Shown here piece after piece: positions 33,631 through 45,229 of a stretch of DNA of 64,000 bases. A program made the position numbers and the translations under genes. The notes under the pieces were generated by a model. It worked only from the letters and a program-made list of their open reading frames with translations, did no database searches and had not been told where the DNA came from. Positions within the stretch are counted from its first letter, which is position 1; each line of letters begins with the position of its first letter. Source of the stretch: Acestrorhynchus altus (Eukaryota > Chordata > Actinopteri > Characiformes > Acestrorhynchidae); the NCBI GenBank assembly GCA_034509495.1, contig CM067522.1, positions 7,547,923 to 7,611,922 of the forward strand. The letters run 5' to 3'.

Positions 33631-34984
33631 CATTTGTAGTCATCATGAACGTCATGTGCCCATGGCGTACCCAAGTTATCCAGATTTGATTGTATGATGT
33701 ATTCCTGCTTAAAACATGACATTGCCGATCGAGCAATACCTGCACAACTTAGAAATAGAACCAGGTCCCATCCATCTCGCTCAAACTCCAATAATTCACA
33801 TTGTTATGTCATGAGCACCGTGGCAAGTGTTCAGTCTCACTCACAAGATAACGCCTCACAACTTATACAGGTGTGGGTGTTTGCAAGCCGTCTCTTGAGC
33901 TAGTGACACTTCATAATCAAGTTTCCTGCTGCTATTATATATTTAGGCATCCATTAATATGTATTAGTAGGACATGATTTTAGGTGTAAGTTAAGGTAAA
34001 TATATGTGACAAATTGAGATGTTCATGTTTCATAGTGTAAATGAGGGATCGTTAATATCAGCTTGTTTATTATCCTGTTACAGTAAGGCCTGTCTGGGTG
34101 AATGTGCACTGACTCGCTCAAATTACACCAGTGGAGCAGAGCAGTTGTGCAGTAGCAATGTGTGACAGGAAGGGGGGGAAGAATCGAGACAAAGTGGGGT
34201 GCCATAAGAAAGACCAAAAGAGAGAAAGCCAAAGAAACAGAGCGAGAGAGACTTGTGCTAAATTACCATATAAGCATAGAAGTTGCTTCAAGCCAGTGCC
34301 TTTTTGAGACCTGTTCGCTTTTGTTGTTTTTTTTTCTTGTTTTTTTTCCTTTCAAATTAAAAATAACAACAAAGGTTGAACTTTTAACACTTCAGTCGTA
34401 TCTCTGAATGTAAAGAAATGCATTTTTCAGTTATACATTTTCTTATGGCGGAACGCCTGCAGAAAACATGAGCAGGTTCCTGATGGTGTGAACAGAATCA
34501 CAATGGGGCTAAATATAGCCGAGCCATATGAGCTGTTCCTGCTCTGCACCAGAGTTTAATTGTTTTCAGCTTTGAGCTGTGAGAAACCAGTAGCTAGATT
34601 TGAGGCACAAAACACCAGAGTTCCAACATGCCAAATGTCAAGGAACCATCGATTCCTGTGTCATCCAATCAATATCCACTTTCTCTGAAATCCCTCACAA
34701 AAGGGATAGATGAAGTCTAATTTACTGGTGAAAGCTTCTTCTGAATATATTGGCTGAGTGAATGTATTACAGAGATTCTCCATTTTTTTGAAGATTATGT
34801 GAAGATTGTTAAGATTTTTCAAGATTATGGATGTGGGCCACTTGATCTTGCCTTTAATTGTGAAACTACACCTCTTTAAATAAATGAGGTTTAGTGTGGA
34901 AACAATGAGACTAATTCCCTGAACTTCAGACTTCAATTTTAGAGCTGGTTTGAGCATTTCTAGAACTGCTGTTCTCCTGGGATT
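33631..34984. other. Intronic, nothing recognised
   Basis: No named repeat or coding signal. A - strand frame of 98 codons (34957-34661) is AT-rich and Lys/Leu/Ile-rich with no domain. Confidence 0.45.
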
Positions 34985-35765
34985 TCAGCAAAAGTCTTTA
35001 CTCAGAATGGTGCAATAAAGAAAAACACCAAGGGACTGTCAGTTCTGCACACAGAAAGGCCCTATTGATGATAAATTGAGAAAAGACTGGTTGGAGGTGA
35101 CAGAAAGGCTATAGTTAGATAACAACCCAGTACAATTTTGGTGAGCAGAAAAGCAGAACATGAAGAGCTACCACTACAGAAGACGACATCTGGAAGGCTG
35201 GGGCTGCTGTGGGCACTGGCTCACTAACACTGCACAGTAGAACACTTGGAAAACCTAGCCTAGTCTTATAAATTCCAGTTTAGGCACAGACGGCAGCCCA
35301 GAATGGGTACCTACAGCATGAATCCATGAACCCAACCTGCCTTGTATCAACAACCCAGACTGGTGGAACTGGTGTAATGTTGTGGGGAATGGTGTGACAT
35401 ACTTTGAGCCCAGTGAGACCAAGCTGTCATGACTTGAATGCCATTGCTGACCGTGCGCATTCCTTCATGGTCTCAATTTACCATAATTTATCTTGTACCC
35501 TTTGGCTATTTCCAGCATGATAATGTACCATGTCATAAAGCAAAAGTCAATTCAAACTGGTTTCAATGGGTTCAATGTTCTTCAGTGACCTTCCCGGTTG
35601 CCAGATCTGAGACCAATTGAAGACCTTTGGGATATGGCACAGTGGGAGATTAAGAGCCTGAATGTGCAGGAATTATGTGACCATGTCAACATGAACCAGA
35701 ATCTCAAAGGAATGTTTCCAACATCTTGTGGAATCCATGCCATAAATAATTGAGGTAATAGCAGA
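34985..35765 (+). mobile_element. Tc1-type transposon relic
   Basis: The + strand carries disrupted transposase sequence in two frames: 'tgttgtggggaatggtgtga' and, further on, 'ccagatctgagaccaattga' with 'agacctttgggatatg' (the P-D-L-x-P-I-E-x-L-W signature of Tc1 transposases). It ends 'caacatcttgtggaatccat'. It has frameshifts and stops and no terminal repeats were recognised. Confidence 0.7.
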
Positions 35766-35966
35766 GCTTAGTATTAATGTTGTGCTTCTAGTAAAGTTCT
35801 CATTGACTGTATATCCACTTATTCAGCACCGCCCCATTTATACTGATGTTAAAAGGTCAGGCTGCAGTTTGAAGGATGTTCAGTACAGGGCAGCCAATCA
35901 GAATATAGCTCATTTACAAATGTCGGTCTAAAAGGCTTTGTAATCCGATCCTGGTTGGTTATAAAG

Positions 35967-36095
35967 CTGGGGTTACCAACCCTGCCCCTGAAGAGCTACT
36001 TCAGTTTGTGACTGGGTGAAGGGGGTGTGTAAGTTTGGGTTGGAGTTGAAACCTGCAGATGGGTACCTCTCCAGGAGCAGGGTTGGTGACCCCAG
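35967..36095. mobile_element. MITE with inverted ends
   Basis: Left 'ctggggttaccaaccctgcc' and right (reverse) 'ctggggtcaccaaccctgct' are inverted repeats of at least 20 bp with two mismatches. No clear target duplication was seen. The inner sequence has 'cagtttgtgactgggtgaag'. Confidence 0.75.
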
Positions 36096-36254
36096 ATCTT
36101 AAGGATTTGAGAGATTAGAAAATGGCCATGTAAAACTAACTTACAGCTGCTTTTAGAATAGAAATTCACAGAAACCGCACCATACCATGTACTCTATCCA
36201 CATTTTACCTGTTGAGAGGGAGACTCTATTAGAAAATATGCAAATACACCACCT

Positions 36255-36258
<4 letters not shown>

Positions 36259-36353
<95 letters not shown>

Positions 36354-36372
36354 ATTATATAATTTATATATA
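36259..36372. repeat. Poly-A plus (TA)n tract
   Basis: About 29 A followed directly by some 28 TA units and a degenerate 'tataattata' tail. The same A-then-TA structure occurs at 51750. It probably grew from a retroposon poly-A tail. Confidence 0.95.
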
Positions 36373-36479
36373 AATTATATATATACATAATTGTTTGTGA
36401 AATCCAAGGCCATGAACATGTGAGCTGGACAGCCATCTTGAATTAGAATGAACCCATCAAAGTGAGAGACTTAAATATA

Positions 36480-36830
36480 GAGGTTTCTCAGTGACAAGAG
36501 GAGGAAGTTGCGCTTTGTGTTCAGAATATCTTCAGACCCATACTTTGCCCTAGATATGGATTTGCGATAGAGGCTTTTCCAGTGCATGAGCATGAGCAAG
36601 ACTGTACAATGCAAGAGATATGGGCATCAATCAGAGATGACACCTTTAGAGCTGGCTGCGCAATGAACCACAAAGAACAGAATGCAGAAAGTGTCGCTGT
36701 GTAGAACAGCTCAAGTGAGCCGTTGCCAATTAATGAAAATGTTCTGCTTTACGGTACGCAGCAGCCTGCGCGGCTCATTGTAAGGCAAGAAAGAGAGCTA
36801 GAACCATGCCTGAAGTTTAAAAATAAAGAG
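36480..36830. other. Possible conserved non-coding block in intron 6
   Basis: Repeat-free, mixed-composition sequence including 'gccaattaatgaaaatgttc' and 'cggtacgcagcagcctgcgc'. No protein features. Confidence 0.3.
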
Positions 36831-38079
36831 AAACACTAGGGAAGACTTCACGGACTCACAAACAAAAGGTCAGGCATTGTGTAGCAGCTGCGTGGGCATG
36901 GAAAAAAAAAGAAGCAGAGCCGACATGTCATATGAAATTCAATCACTCTTTTTTTTTTCATTGAAAATGTTTAATAGCTCTCAGGGTTCATGTGCATTTT
37001 ACTGAGAAAGGAAGACACTTGAATTATATAGGTATACTAATGAGAAAGATGGCTAGAAGTTATATGTGCAAAGCAGGAAATGAAATCAGTCGAAATACTG
37101 ATCATCCAATGTTACTTTTGTATTGAGAATACACAATGTGTCAGCAGTGTATTGGCAAGAAGACCTGAAAACACCTGGACAAAGACCAGGACACCTGCAA
37201 CAATATGTTTGGACACCTTTACTTGTCCTCATGTTTTTTGGTCGATCTATGCACTTTGGCATCAACTGTGTTCAAAGCTCTATATTAGGTTTGTGGTCTG
37301 CTCTTGGTCTGAATTTTTTTTAATATTCTGCAACTAAACATGTTGTGTATACAGTTGAACATCTTATTTCTAATTGTTTTGAGATCTTTTCTACAACTTC
37401 CCAGACTCATATGCACCATATGTATATGAAGGCTGCTGAGAGTTATGTGGATCTGGACATGATGATCTCACTCACTTCAAGAGTAAACCAAACTAATGTC
37501 TGAGGTTTAAAAAAGAAAGGTTCCTCCAAAATGCCCTCTAACCATGTTCGAATCATATGATTCTAATTGTAAACATTTTAAGTAATAAATGTGGGGAGTA
37601 AATTACACATTAACTTTTTACACAAAAAAAAACAACAATTTACAAATGGTTACCAAAATACAAGTGATTAAAAGGTTTAAAAGTTAAAAGTTTCTTCAGT
37701 TTTTCTTTAGATAAATTACACTCATCTCTCAGTGTTGTTCTATGAAAAAATATTTTCATAGAGTGTTGAATAAGCAGGTGTTTCTGTAGTGTTTTTTGGT
37801 GCTATCACGCACAGTCATCTGGCAAACAAGCTTTGTCAAATTAACTTTCCAGCTATTCCTTCCATAACCTTTACAACTTCAAAAAATAAAAAATAAATAC
37901 TGGTTTGCGTTGAAAAATATAGAGGAGAATATAAAAAAAAAGAGGAAGTGAAAGAAAATAGATGCAAATACAAGATGTTCTTCCTCTTCTGTCAAATAAA
38001 ATCTACTTTGATATACGTACAGAGTGTTCGGTAAGGCCATATGCTGGTGTGAGCTAGTGGCGTAGTAGCCCTGGAGAGC
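36831..38079. other. Intronic, nothing recognised
   Basis: AT-rich. The two overlapping + frames at 37080-37337 have no domain features. Confidence 0.45.
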
Positions 38080-38470
38080 ACTCTGTGCAAAAAATGGAGA
38101 CGTGGCTTATCTCCCAAGCTTCAAATGTTACATTAGCATTGCAAAGGGGTCAGAACCCAGCAGACAATCCTCAGCTGCAGCAACAGGGCCATTGAAAGAA
38201 TGGTACTAAATCTGAGAAGCTCCAGGTTTGAAGCGCATCCTTTTTTTATGATTGCATTTACAACTCGTCCCCGAATGCAGTGAGTGCTCTTGTGAAAAGC
38301 TGGTCCACAGTGAAGTGCTTGCATTACTGATAATGGCGTCAATGAAAGCCCAAGTGATATGGAATAATGGAGTGTGTAGTGTTGAGGGAAGGCGTGTGTG
38401 TGTGACTGGGCTTAGTGCTCCAGCACGTAGCACTCTAACCTGGCAGTCTTCATAAATATCTGGTTCCATG
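38080..38470. other. Possible conserved non-coding block in intron 6
   Basis: Less AT-rich and repeat-free. Overlapping frames are open on both strands (38252-38455 on +, 38469-38206 on -) but neither has recognisable protein features. Confidence 0.3.
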
Positions 38471-38756
38471 GAGGTTGAAGCACTTTATAGCCATGACAAA
38501 CAGCTTAAGTGGATGCATTTAACCTTGGAAGCTAGAAGTATTTCTGATCATGTTTTTGTCTTATAGCTTGTATATCACCACATGACAAGAGAAGAAAAAT
38601 GTTCCCAAGTTTAGTAAAAGTTAAAGTTACAGGATTAGAGTGACTTTGCTTCCTTTATCCTAAAATAAAACATTTGCTAAGATCATCTGCTGTGTTGAAG
38701 GAAATTGAAATGAATAAATAAAATGGAGACAGCAAAGCTATTAGTATATATTTTAT

Positions 38757-38995
38757 AGAGTTGCAAGAAAAAGTAAACTAACTCTGTAATTTGTATTTCT
38801 GTCAAAAACAAACTAAACCAAAAAAATTTGTGTACTGTTTATATCTTGAGGACAGTAAACATCAACATTGCAGGCTAGAAAAAGGTAAGTAAGCCTCTGT
38901 GTTAATGACTCCCCCATGGGCTAATTGGCAAAAAAAAAGAGATTGCAGTTCAAGAAATGAGATTGGTATTAAAGGTTTCATGCATACTCTCATTT
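38757..38995 (+). mobile_element. Tc1-like element left end (family T3)
   Basis: 'tagagttgcaagaaaaagta' is the eroded terminal repeat of a fish Tc1-like family. It is followed by 'aggctagaaaaaggtaagta' and 'gtgttaatgactcccccatg', shared with the copy at 39790. The transposase part is missing. Confidence 0.6.
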
Positions 38996-39004
38996 AACAT
39001 TTAC

Positions 39005-39700
39005 AACCCTAAACCAATTTTGCAGGGTGTTTTTGTAGTTTGACATGTTTTTTCACCAAAAACATTTTTTATTAGAAAAGTTTTTATTAGAGACAGTCAC
39101 ACATGCCAGATATTATTTTCAGGAGCGGCTACTCAAGTGTTGCCTTTTACATATGTGTATTTGACCATGATCAAAAATTTAATCAATCATGATCAACTTC
39201 TTTTGCTTATAATGATATATATATATATATATATATAAATACATTTATTATTTATGTATGTATGTATCAGTATTATCCCTTCTCGTGACTTTTATTCTGA
39301 AATTTGGTCACTCTGTGAGTCAATAAATAGAGCAAACAGCCCCATCCTTTTAATGATTCTCTATAATTCAACACCTGGGTAAATGTGATCATTTGCCCTA
39401 TCTCCTCTTTCTGATCAGTCATGTATGCAGGTCCTGACGAGTGCATGCAGCTTGAGCATGTACATGTGGACAGAGCAGTAAACAGGCACTGAAACAGTTT
39501 TAATATTTAAACTGGGATTTAATTTGGTTTGAAGCAAATGAATTGTAGCTGTTTTCTGAGCTGGATTACTCACTGATTGTCCTGTAGTTTGTTATGATGC
39601 GTATCATGTCTTTAGGTTACTCTGATCTTGAGATATTAAACCTTTCTGGGCAGCATGTAACTCCATGCAAATTGCAGATCTTGTGTTGTAAGAGTTGAAT
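39005..39700 (+). repeat. Family A repeat, near full length
   Basis: Starts near 'ttacaaccctaaaccaattt', passes through 'gatattattttcaggagcgg', 'cttctcgtgacttttattct', 'tgcagcttgagcatgtacat', 'gtggacagagcagtaaacag' and 'ttaggttactctgatcttga', and ends 'ttgtgttgtaagagttgaat'. The start and end are roughly inverted repeats of each other. Contains a short (AT)n at 39215-39237. Confidence 0.75.
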
Positions 39701-39789
39701 ACAGGTAGAGGTCTGGGTACTGACCATGTTGTTATTCTCCAAAAAGATTAGTGTGGTTAGTATTTACCATAATTCCATACAAACTGTCT

Positions 39790-40500
39790 GGATTTCTGAA
39801 TTGATTGCTTATTTAATGTATCTGAGTTTGATTGTTGTCTAAGTCACAATTATAAACAACACTAATAACTAAACTAATAACACGGTTGTACGACTCCTTG
39901 TCTTCCACTGAGCACATCAATTAAATAATCCACATTGCAGGCTAGAAAAAGTAAGTCCATTTGTGTTAATGATTTCTCCAAGAGCTAATTGGAAAATATG
40001 CAATAAGTAATAAATAAGGCTACATGTTTGGGTGCTGACAAACCTGTTCTTACCAAATAAAGATGAATGTGGTTAGTGAGAAAGACATCTGAATAGGCGA
40101 CTCAAGCACTGGCACAGACTTGGGTGTTCGTCCATAAACAGAAGCCACAGAAACACTTCAGGATTACTGCTACTCTCCTTGAGGTGTGGGCATCCTTTTA
40201 GGATCACTCCAAGATCCCGCCATCAGGCAATCCTGAAAGAAGTGAAAATAGAACCTTTGTGTAACTGAGAGCAAAGACATGCTCATTACTCCAGAAACTG
40301 CAAAACCTTTGTTCTTTCACAGCTATTTAAAAAACACACTGACAAAGAATGGTGTTCATGTCAGGACACCGCAAATGAAGCTGCTGTTGTCCAAAGAAGA
40401 TGTATCACGGTGCTTCTGGGAAAATGTGTTGTGGACAGATGACAAAATTGTGATATTGAATTTAGTTTGTTTGTCTCTGATTGTGACTCAGGTAGTGATC
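39790..40500 (+). mobile_element. Tc1-like transposon relic (family T3)
   Basis: The 5' region has 'tctaagtcacaattataaac', 'aaactaataacacggttgta' and 'gaggctagaaaaagtaagt'-like blocks. The 3' part (40279-40509) encodes a transposase remnant with 'CFWENVLWTDDKIVI', matching the conserved W(E/K)NV(L/I)W(S/T)DE segment of Tc1 transposases, with Asp-Asp in place of Asp-Glu. Broken in several places. Confidence 0.65.
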
Positions 40501-41394
40501 AGACTATGATTCATTATCAATAAATACTGTCCACTCATTTCAGTTTGAGTGTAAGGGATGTCATACTTTATACAAAGCCATGATTGAAATATGAGTCATG
40601 CATTTGAATCCTTGTTAAATTTACTTCCCTTTGCAATCAATACCACATTACAATAAACAGATGCAATGATATAGTATGTCCTAAGCCCCTGCTTTTAGCA
40701 TCCTGTCATCAAATAAGTGCCATTCATATGCTAATGTCATACATTACTGCTCATGGATTTTGGACCTTTGGCAAAAAGCTTGTTTATTGCATATTTATAA
40801 TCAAATAAAATATTTATCTGGACAGGAGAATGTATGTATTATTCTGTTCATGTATACTAAGCAACTACTTTGTGGGTGTTGCCTTTAAAAATCTGAAAAA
40901 CCAAACTGAAATGACATAGTTTCACTTTCTGTTAACCTAACGTGTTTGATTCTGCAGTTTGCCTCTTTTGCTTTGCATGGGAACTGTGAGGCTAATGTAC
41001 AGCTAAAGGATGCCTATGGTTGTCATCAGTTAGTATATTTCAAATTGCAAGCCTGAATCATACACTTATCAAACCTTTTGTAAAACCACTTGTTTAACCT
41101 TTAGCTGAGAGGACTGTAACTGTACTGTAAAAGACACTGCATTGTTAAAAACACTAAAAGCAGTTACCCTGAAGCCTAAACTTTCAGAATATGAACTTCG
41201 GACAACAAACATGGCATGGTTTATGAAGAGTTTATTAAGAATAACAAATGTTGTAATGTTTTAAGATGAGGCGAATAAGCAGCTGATTTTGTGTGTCCAA
41301 CAATCAATGCTCTCACATTTAGCCAAGTGGAATAGTACACTGTTATGAAACTTCGGATATGCACAATCATGATCAGTGAAAAAATCTATTTTCT
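40501..41394. other. Intronic, nothing recognised
   Basis: AT-rich intron sequence without named repeats or coding signal. Confidence 0.5.
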
Positions 41395-41975
41395 AGAAGC
41401 TTTCTTTCAGCAACCAAGTGATGTCATTGTTAGATGGTCCTTTCAGAAACTAAAAAATGTCATTTGTAGATAGTCTCTTTGAAAAACCATGAAGGTAATT
41501 TATATACATTCCTTTTTAGAAACTGAGTGATTGTATTTTGTAGACAGTCCCTTTCATTAAATCAAATGATGAAATTTATAGGCAGTCCCTTTGAGAAGCT
41601 AAGAAATGTAATTTGTTGATGGTCCCTTTGTAAAACCTAGCAATGAAATTTGTAGACAATCACTTTTAGAAACAAAGCAATGAAATGTGTAGCTGATTCC
41701 TTTTATAGACAAAGCAATGTAATTTGAAGACAGTCCCTTTTAAAAATGAAAGATGTAAATTGTAGATGGTCCCTTTTTATGAAACATTATAATGTGTAGG
41801 CAGCCAGATATAAGTGTTGATGGCACCTTTCAGCAATGCAATTTGTAGACAGTAGCTTTTAAAAAACAAACAATACATTTTTTTACATTCCTTTACAGAA
41901 ACAAAAGATGTAATTTGTAGATGGCCCCTTTCAGAAATAGTGATGCAGGTTGTTGATGGTTCCTTCCACAAAGGC
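41395..41975. repeat. Degenerate 37-bp minisatellite
   Basis: About 15 diverged units of roughly 35-40 bp. Consensus approximately 'agaaacaaagcaatgtaatt' followed by 'tgtagacagtccctttt'. The unit is most regular between 41580 and 41760. The array ends about 190 bp before the last tmem8b exon. No dominant reading frame. Confidence 0.85.
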
Positions 41976-42162
41976 AAAATAATCAACATGAACTAATAGT
42001 TTAAAATGCATTAATTTCAGGTGGATGTTATATTATATGTTATATATGTTTATGTACTTTTCTGTATCCTGATTATATTACACTGTTGCATGAACTACAC
42101 AAAACCCTGCTTTTAAACAGAACATGGGATAAGTTGATATTTGCTTGTGTGTGTTTTTTCAG

Positions 42163-42498
42163 ACTGTGCGCACCATCCGCCGTCGCCGCTGTTACCCTCC
42201 TACCTGGAAACGCTGGGTCTTCTTCCTCTTCCCAGGCACCATGATTGCCACATCAGCTGTAGCGCTGTACGCCTTTGTTGAGACAGAGGAGAACTACTTC
42301 TACATCCACAGCATCTGGCACATGCTGATTGCAGGCAGTGTGGGCTTCCTGCTGCCACCACGTGCCAAGCCCGATGCCAAAGTGACCCCGCTGAAACGCC
42401 GGCGAGGCTGTGGCTACCAGCTCTGCGTCAATGAGCACGAGGAGATGGGCCTAGTGGACCCAGCCATCATCACCATCAACAGCATCTGCACCAGCTGA
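42163..42498 (+). CDS. tmem8b: tmem8b, terminal exon (helices 6-7, C-terminus)
   Basis: Acceptor 'gtgtgttttttcag'; stop TGA at 42496-42498. Encodes visible residues 270-380. A basic loop 'TVRTIRRRRCYPPTWKR' is followed by helix 6 'WVFFLFPGTMIATSAVALYA', helix 7 'NYFYIHSIWHMLIAGSVGF' and the tail 'RRRGCGYQLCVNEHEEMGLV..ITINSICTS'. His318 and His322 form the CREST HxxxH motif, so all putative catalytic positions (Ser180, His184, Asp206, His318, His322) are intact. The GCGYQLC.NE.EE.GLV...SIC.S tail is what separates TMEM8B from TMEM8A and TMEM8C in my recollection. TMEM8A (PGAP6) is a GPI-specific phospholipase A2. TMEM8B (NGX6) is a cell-surface protein linked to adhesion, with no firmly assigned enzyme activity. 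Confidence 0.96.
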   Translation, partial: TVRTIRRRRCYPPTWKRWVFFLFPGTMIATSAVALYAFVETEENYFYIHSIWHMLIAGSVGFLLPPRAKPDAKVTPLKRRRGCGYQLCVNEHEEMGLVDPAIITINSICTS

Positions 42499-43030
42499 TA
42501 ACACTCCACACACTTCCTAATCACACGGACGTCTGTTTGCCTTTTCTCTCTTCCCTTTTGGAATTGACAAAAAGGGAAAAACAAAGCCAGAGAACTCGTC
42601 GCTACACTGTAAATAAAACCTGACTGGGGGAACACACACGTACACACGTTCTTTTTTTTCCCCATTTGTTTTTATTTTGGCCTTTTTCATTATTGTTACA
42701 ACTCTAATTGGCATTTTTATTGCATTGCTGGTATGTGGGGATGGTTTGTGCTGGTGATGGTATTGCACTTTTTGTTTTTGTTTTAAAAGCTGATCATGCT
42801 GCTGCTATTTGACGGTGACTGTACAGATGTGTCCTGTAATTATTTATTGTTTCTTCTGGAATTCCGAAAAAGACCAAAACTATTTTAGAGTTTGGGTGGA
42901 GAAGACAGCTGAGAGACATATTTATGAATGACATGTTCCAAAGTCCATACTTATTGTTTATGTTTGTGCTTTAGTGCACAATTACTTGTATGTTATATAC
43001 AGTGTTTTCAGAATTAGAAAAAAGTGGCAA
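42499..43030 (+). other. tmem8b: tmem8b 3' untranslated region (probable)
   Basis: AATAAA occurs at 42612-42617, 114 bp after the stop codon, so a short 3' UTR is possible. The sequence up to 43020 has no repeat and the T-rich texture of fish 3' UTRs, so longer forms are also possible. Confidence 0.5.
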
Positions 43031-43032
43031 CT

Positions 43033-43334
43033 ATGGGATCTGAGTGGCTCAGCAGTCTGAGGTGCTAACACTATGATCTAAGGATCGCAGGTTCGAATCC
43101 CTGGGCATACCGTCATGTTACTTGTTATCGGCAGTGGGTGTCCGAGAGAACAAAACTGGCCAATCTCTCTGTGGGCAGGTAGATGGCTCTCTCCTCACAA
43201 TAGACCCAGTGTGATACTGGCCAGCCGAGGCATAAGGTGTATCAGAGCTGCAGTTTGTATCGGAAGAAGGATGTGCTTGTCTTCACCCTACTAGTGCCGG
43301 GAGATTTGTATGTATGAAAATTTCGGGGGGAAAG
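43033..43334 (+). mobile_element. tRNA-derived SINE
   Basis: The head 'gatctgagtggctcagcagt' and 'gatcgcaggttcgaatccc' give A- and B-box-like elements with a recognisable tRNA-like layout. The body shares 'gggcaggtagatggctctct', 'gtgtatcagagctg' and 'atgtgcttgtcttcaccct' with the copy at 9786. It is not a functional tRNA gene: the anticodon arm is not preserved. Confidence 0.75.
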
Positions 43335-43530
43335 TTTATGATGTCAGTAGCAAAGCTTTCAGTGGAGTCATTCCTGGAGTGATGAACTGATAAATGCAGT
43401 TCAAACTGTACTAAACATGCATTTACTAATAGTTTAGATTTTAGATTATATTGTGCACTAGAGGTGGGCAGTAAATTATCATTATCATGATAAATTTCAT
43501 CATTACAACTTTTGTCATTTGGATTTCATC
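43335..43530 (+). repeat. Family D repeat, copy 1
   Basis: 'tttatgatgtcagtagcaaa' is followed by 'gcagttcaaactgt', 'acatgc.tttacta' and 'aggtgggcagtaaattatca'. The same order recurs at 46440-46640. Confidence 0.7.
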
Positions 43531-43547
43531 ACCTACAAAATGGATTT

Positions 43548-43635
43548 ACAGCAGTGTTTCTCATCTATAGACCTGGAGGCACCCCTACCCTGTTCTCAAC
43601 ACACCTGATTCCACAAAGAAACACTGTTCTATAGC
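43548..43635. mobile_element. hAT MITE fragment
   Basis: 'cagtgtttctcatctataga' and 'cctggaggcacccctaccct' match the left part of the MITE at 32499. The right end is not seen. Confidence 0.6.
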
Positions 43636-44580
43636 ACTTGAAAATGACAACAGTGTATTATGTCCACAGAAACTACATAGAAACATGTCAGATGATTGGA
43701 CATGGGGTGAGCAATATGGTCAAATTATTATATTATGATATCTGAAGACTTTTTTCAATATACATGATATTGCATGGCATGCAAACAAAATACAGCAGTA
43801 GCAGCAGATTCTTATATCGAGTATTCAAACACTGTACTGCACTTCATCCCGTTAAACAGGATTGATTACACACTTCAAAATGAAATATTCAGGGTCAGGG
43901 TTCTTTAAGCACTGACTATATCCACAATATGCTTAAAAATGTATATTGTACATCACAATACCAGAATTGATTACAATCATGTAATGAACATCATCCCATT
44001 ATAACATAATCTTAATGTATTTACTCATTACCAGTTTTGTTTTAAAGCAGACTAAATATAAGTTTAAAATTGTTTTTCTGGGTTTTTTTTTTTAAAATCA
44101 TTTAGGCCCATTTTGTCTGTGTTAATTTTAATAACCTTGATAAACAACATATAAACAACAATTGACATGATAAACAACATTTCCAGATTTACCAAGAATG
44201 CCTATGTACTGATTTCTAAATTATTGATTGATGTTCATATGTGTGTTATGTGGAAAAATGTGAGGTATAATTCAGTTCTACTGATAAACTGTGATGGTGA
44301 TCAGCAGCTCACTGCTGTATTTACATTTGTGGCATTTTTCACATGTGACTCAAAAAAGCAAAATAAATCATAAATTAGCAATACAGCAACAAAATTGATC
44401 ATGCTTCTATAAAATATTGTCAAATTGCTACTCCAAGCTAATTCTATAATCCAGAGCCACTTTGGATAATACCTATTACACAGGTGGACAGATCTAGTGT
44501 TAGGAGTCTTGTCCAGAGACTTATTAGTGTATTGTTTGCTCAGCCCCGCCAGAGAACTGAACACCAATTTGCCACAGAGA
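43636..44580. other. Intergenic, nothing recognised
   Basis: AT-rich sequence with 'atatcatgataaat'-like stretches. No gene signal. Confidence 0.5.
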
Positions 44581-45225
44581 AGGTGGCATTACTACCTGTT
44601 GTGCAACAACATTAGTAAATATTTAATGCTCAAATTCAAGAAAGTATGAGTTCTGAAATCCTACTTGTCTTTTTTCTACTGCAGTTGTGGCATTTGTCAC
44701 GAATCTCCAAATCCACCAGTTAATCAGCTGCCAGTGTGAAAGTGCAAGACTGTGTGACCCAACATGTCAACAAAACGTAGTTAAATCCACATCAGCTTCT
44801 TTACAGGGAGTTTACTGTCATACCTCGTCATTTCTTGTGGGAGGGTGTTCTGTTTTACGAACATGGCAGTCAGGGAAACACCTGGTCACTTCATCCATCT
44901 TGAGAACCAGGATTATATATGGACAAGCAACACAGAAATGCAAATGTAAACAAATTCAAGGTGCATTTATAACAGATACAAATCAGATCTCTCAGACCAC
45001 TTCAGGAAGGGGTCTGAGACAGATTTGAACCATCAATGCATCCACCTCTCCAAGACATATTCCATAAACCAAATGCCTCCCAGTACAACCAAAACTACAA
45101 CCAATAACAATTACATTTCAGTGAGCAAATATGTACATTCCATCCCACACAGCCATCAGATTTCAATCTGCCTGACTGGAGATGCATTTTGAGTGAGGAT
45201 AAACACATGTTGCTGAAAGCTTATC
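44581..45225 (+). other. Orphan 113-codon frame, unassigned
   Basis: A frame from 44687 to 45028 is preceded by an acceptor-like 'gtcttttttctactgcag' at 44667-44684. It is Ser/Thr/Gln/Cys-rich with no signal peptide, membrane segment or domain that I recognise, and there is no clear donor. It may be chance or part of an old repeat. Confidence 0.2.
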
Positions 45226-45229
45226 ATGG

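Noticed and set aside
36194..36436. 80-codon minus-strand frame with Tyr-Ile and Phe runs
   Set aside because: Translation of the TA and A tracts; the same explanation covers 45629-45973 and 51716-51919.
43033..43110. tRNA-like sequence with A- and B-box motifs
   Set aside because: It is the head of a SINE: the anticodon and acceptor stems do not fold, and the element body follows directly. The same applies to 9786-9860 and 4738-4790.
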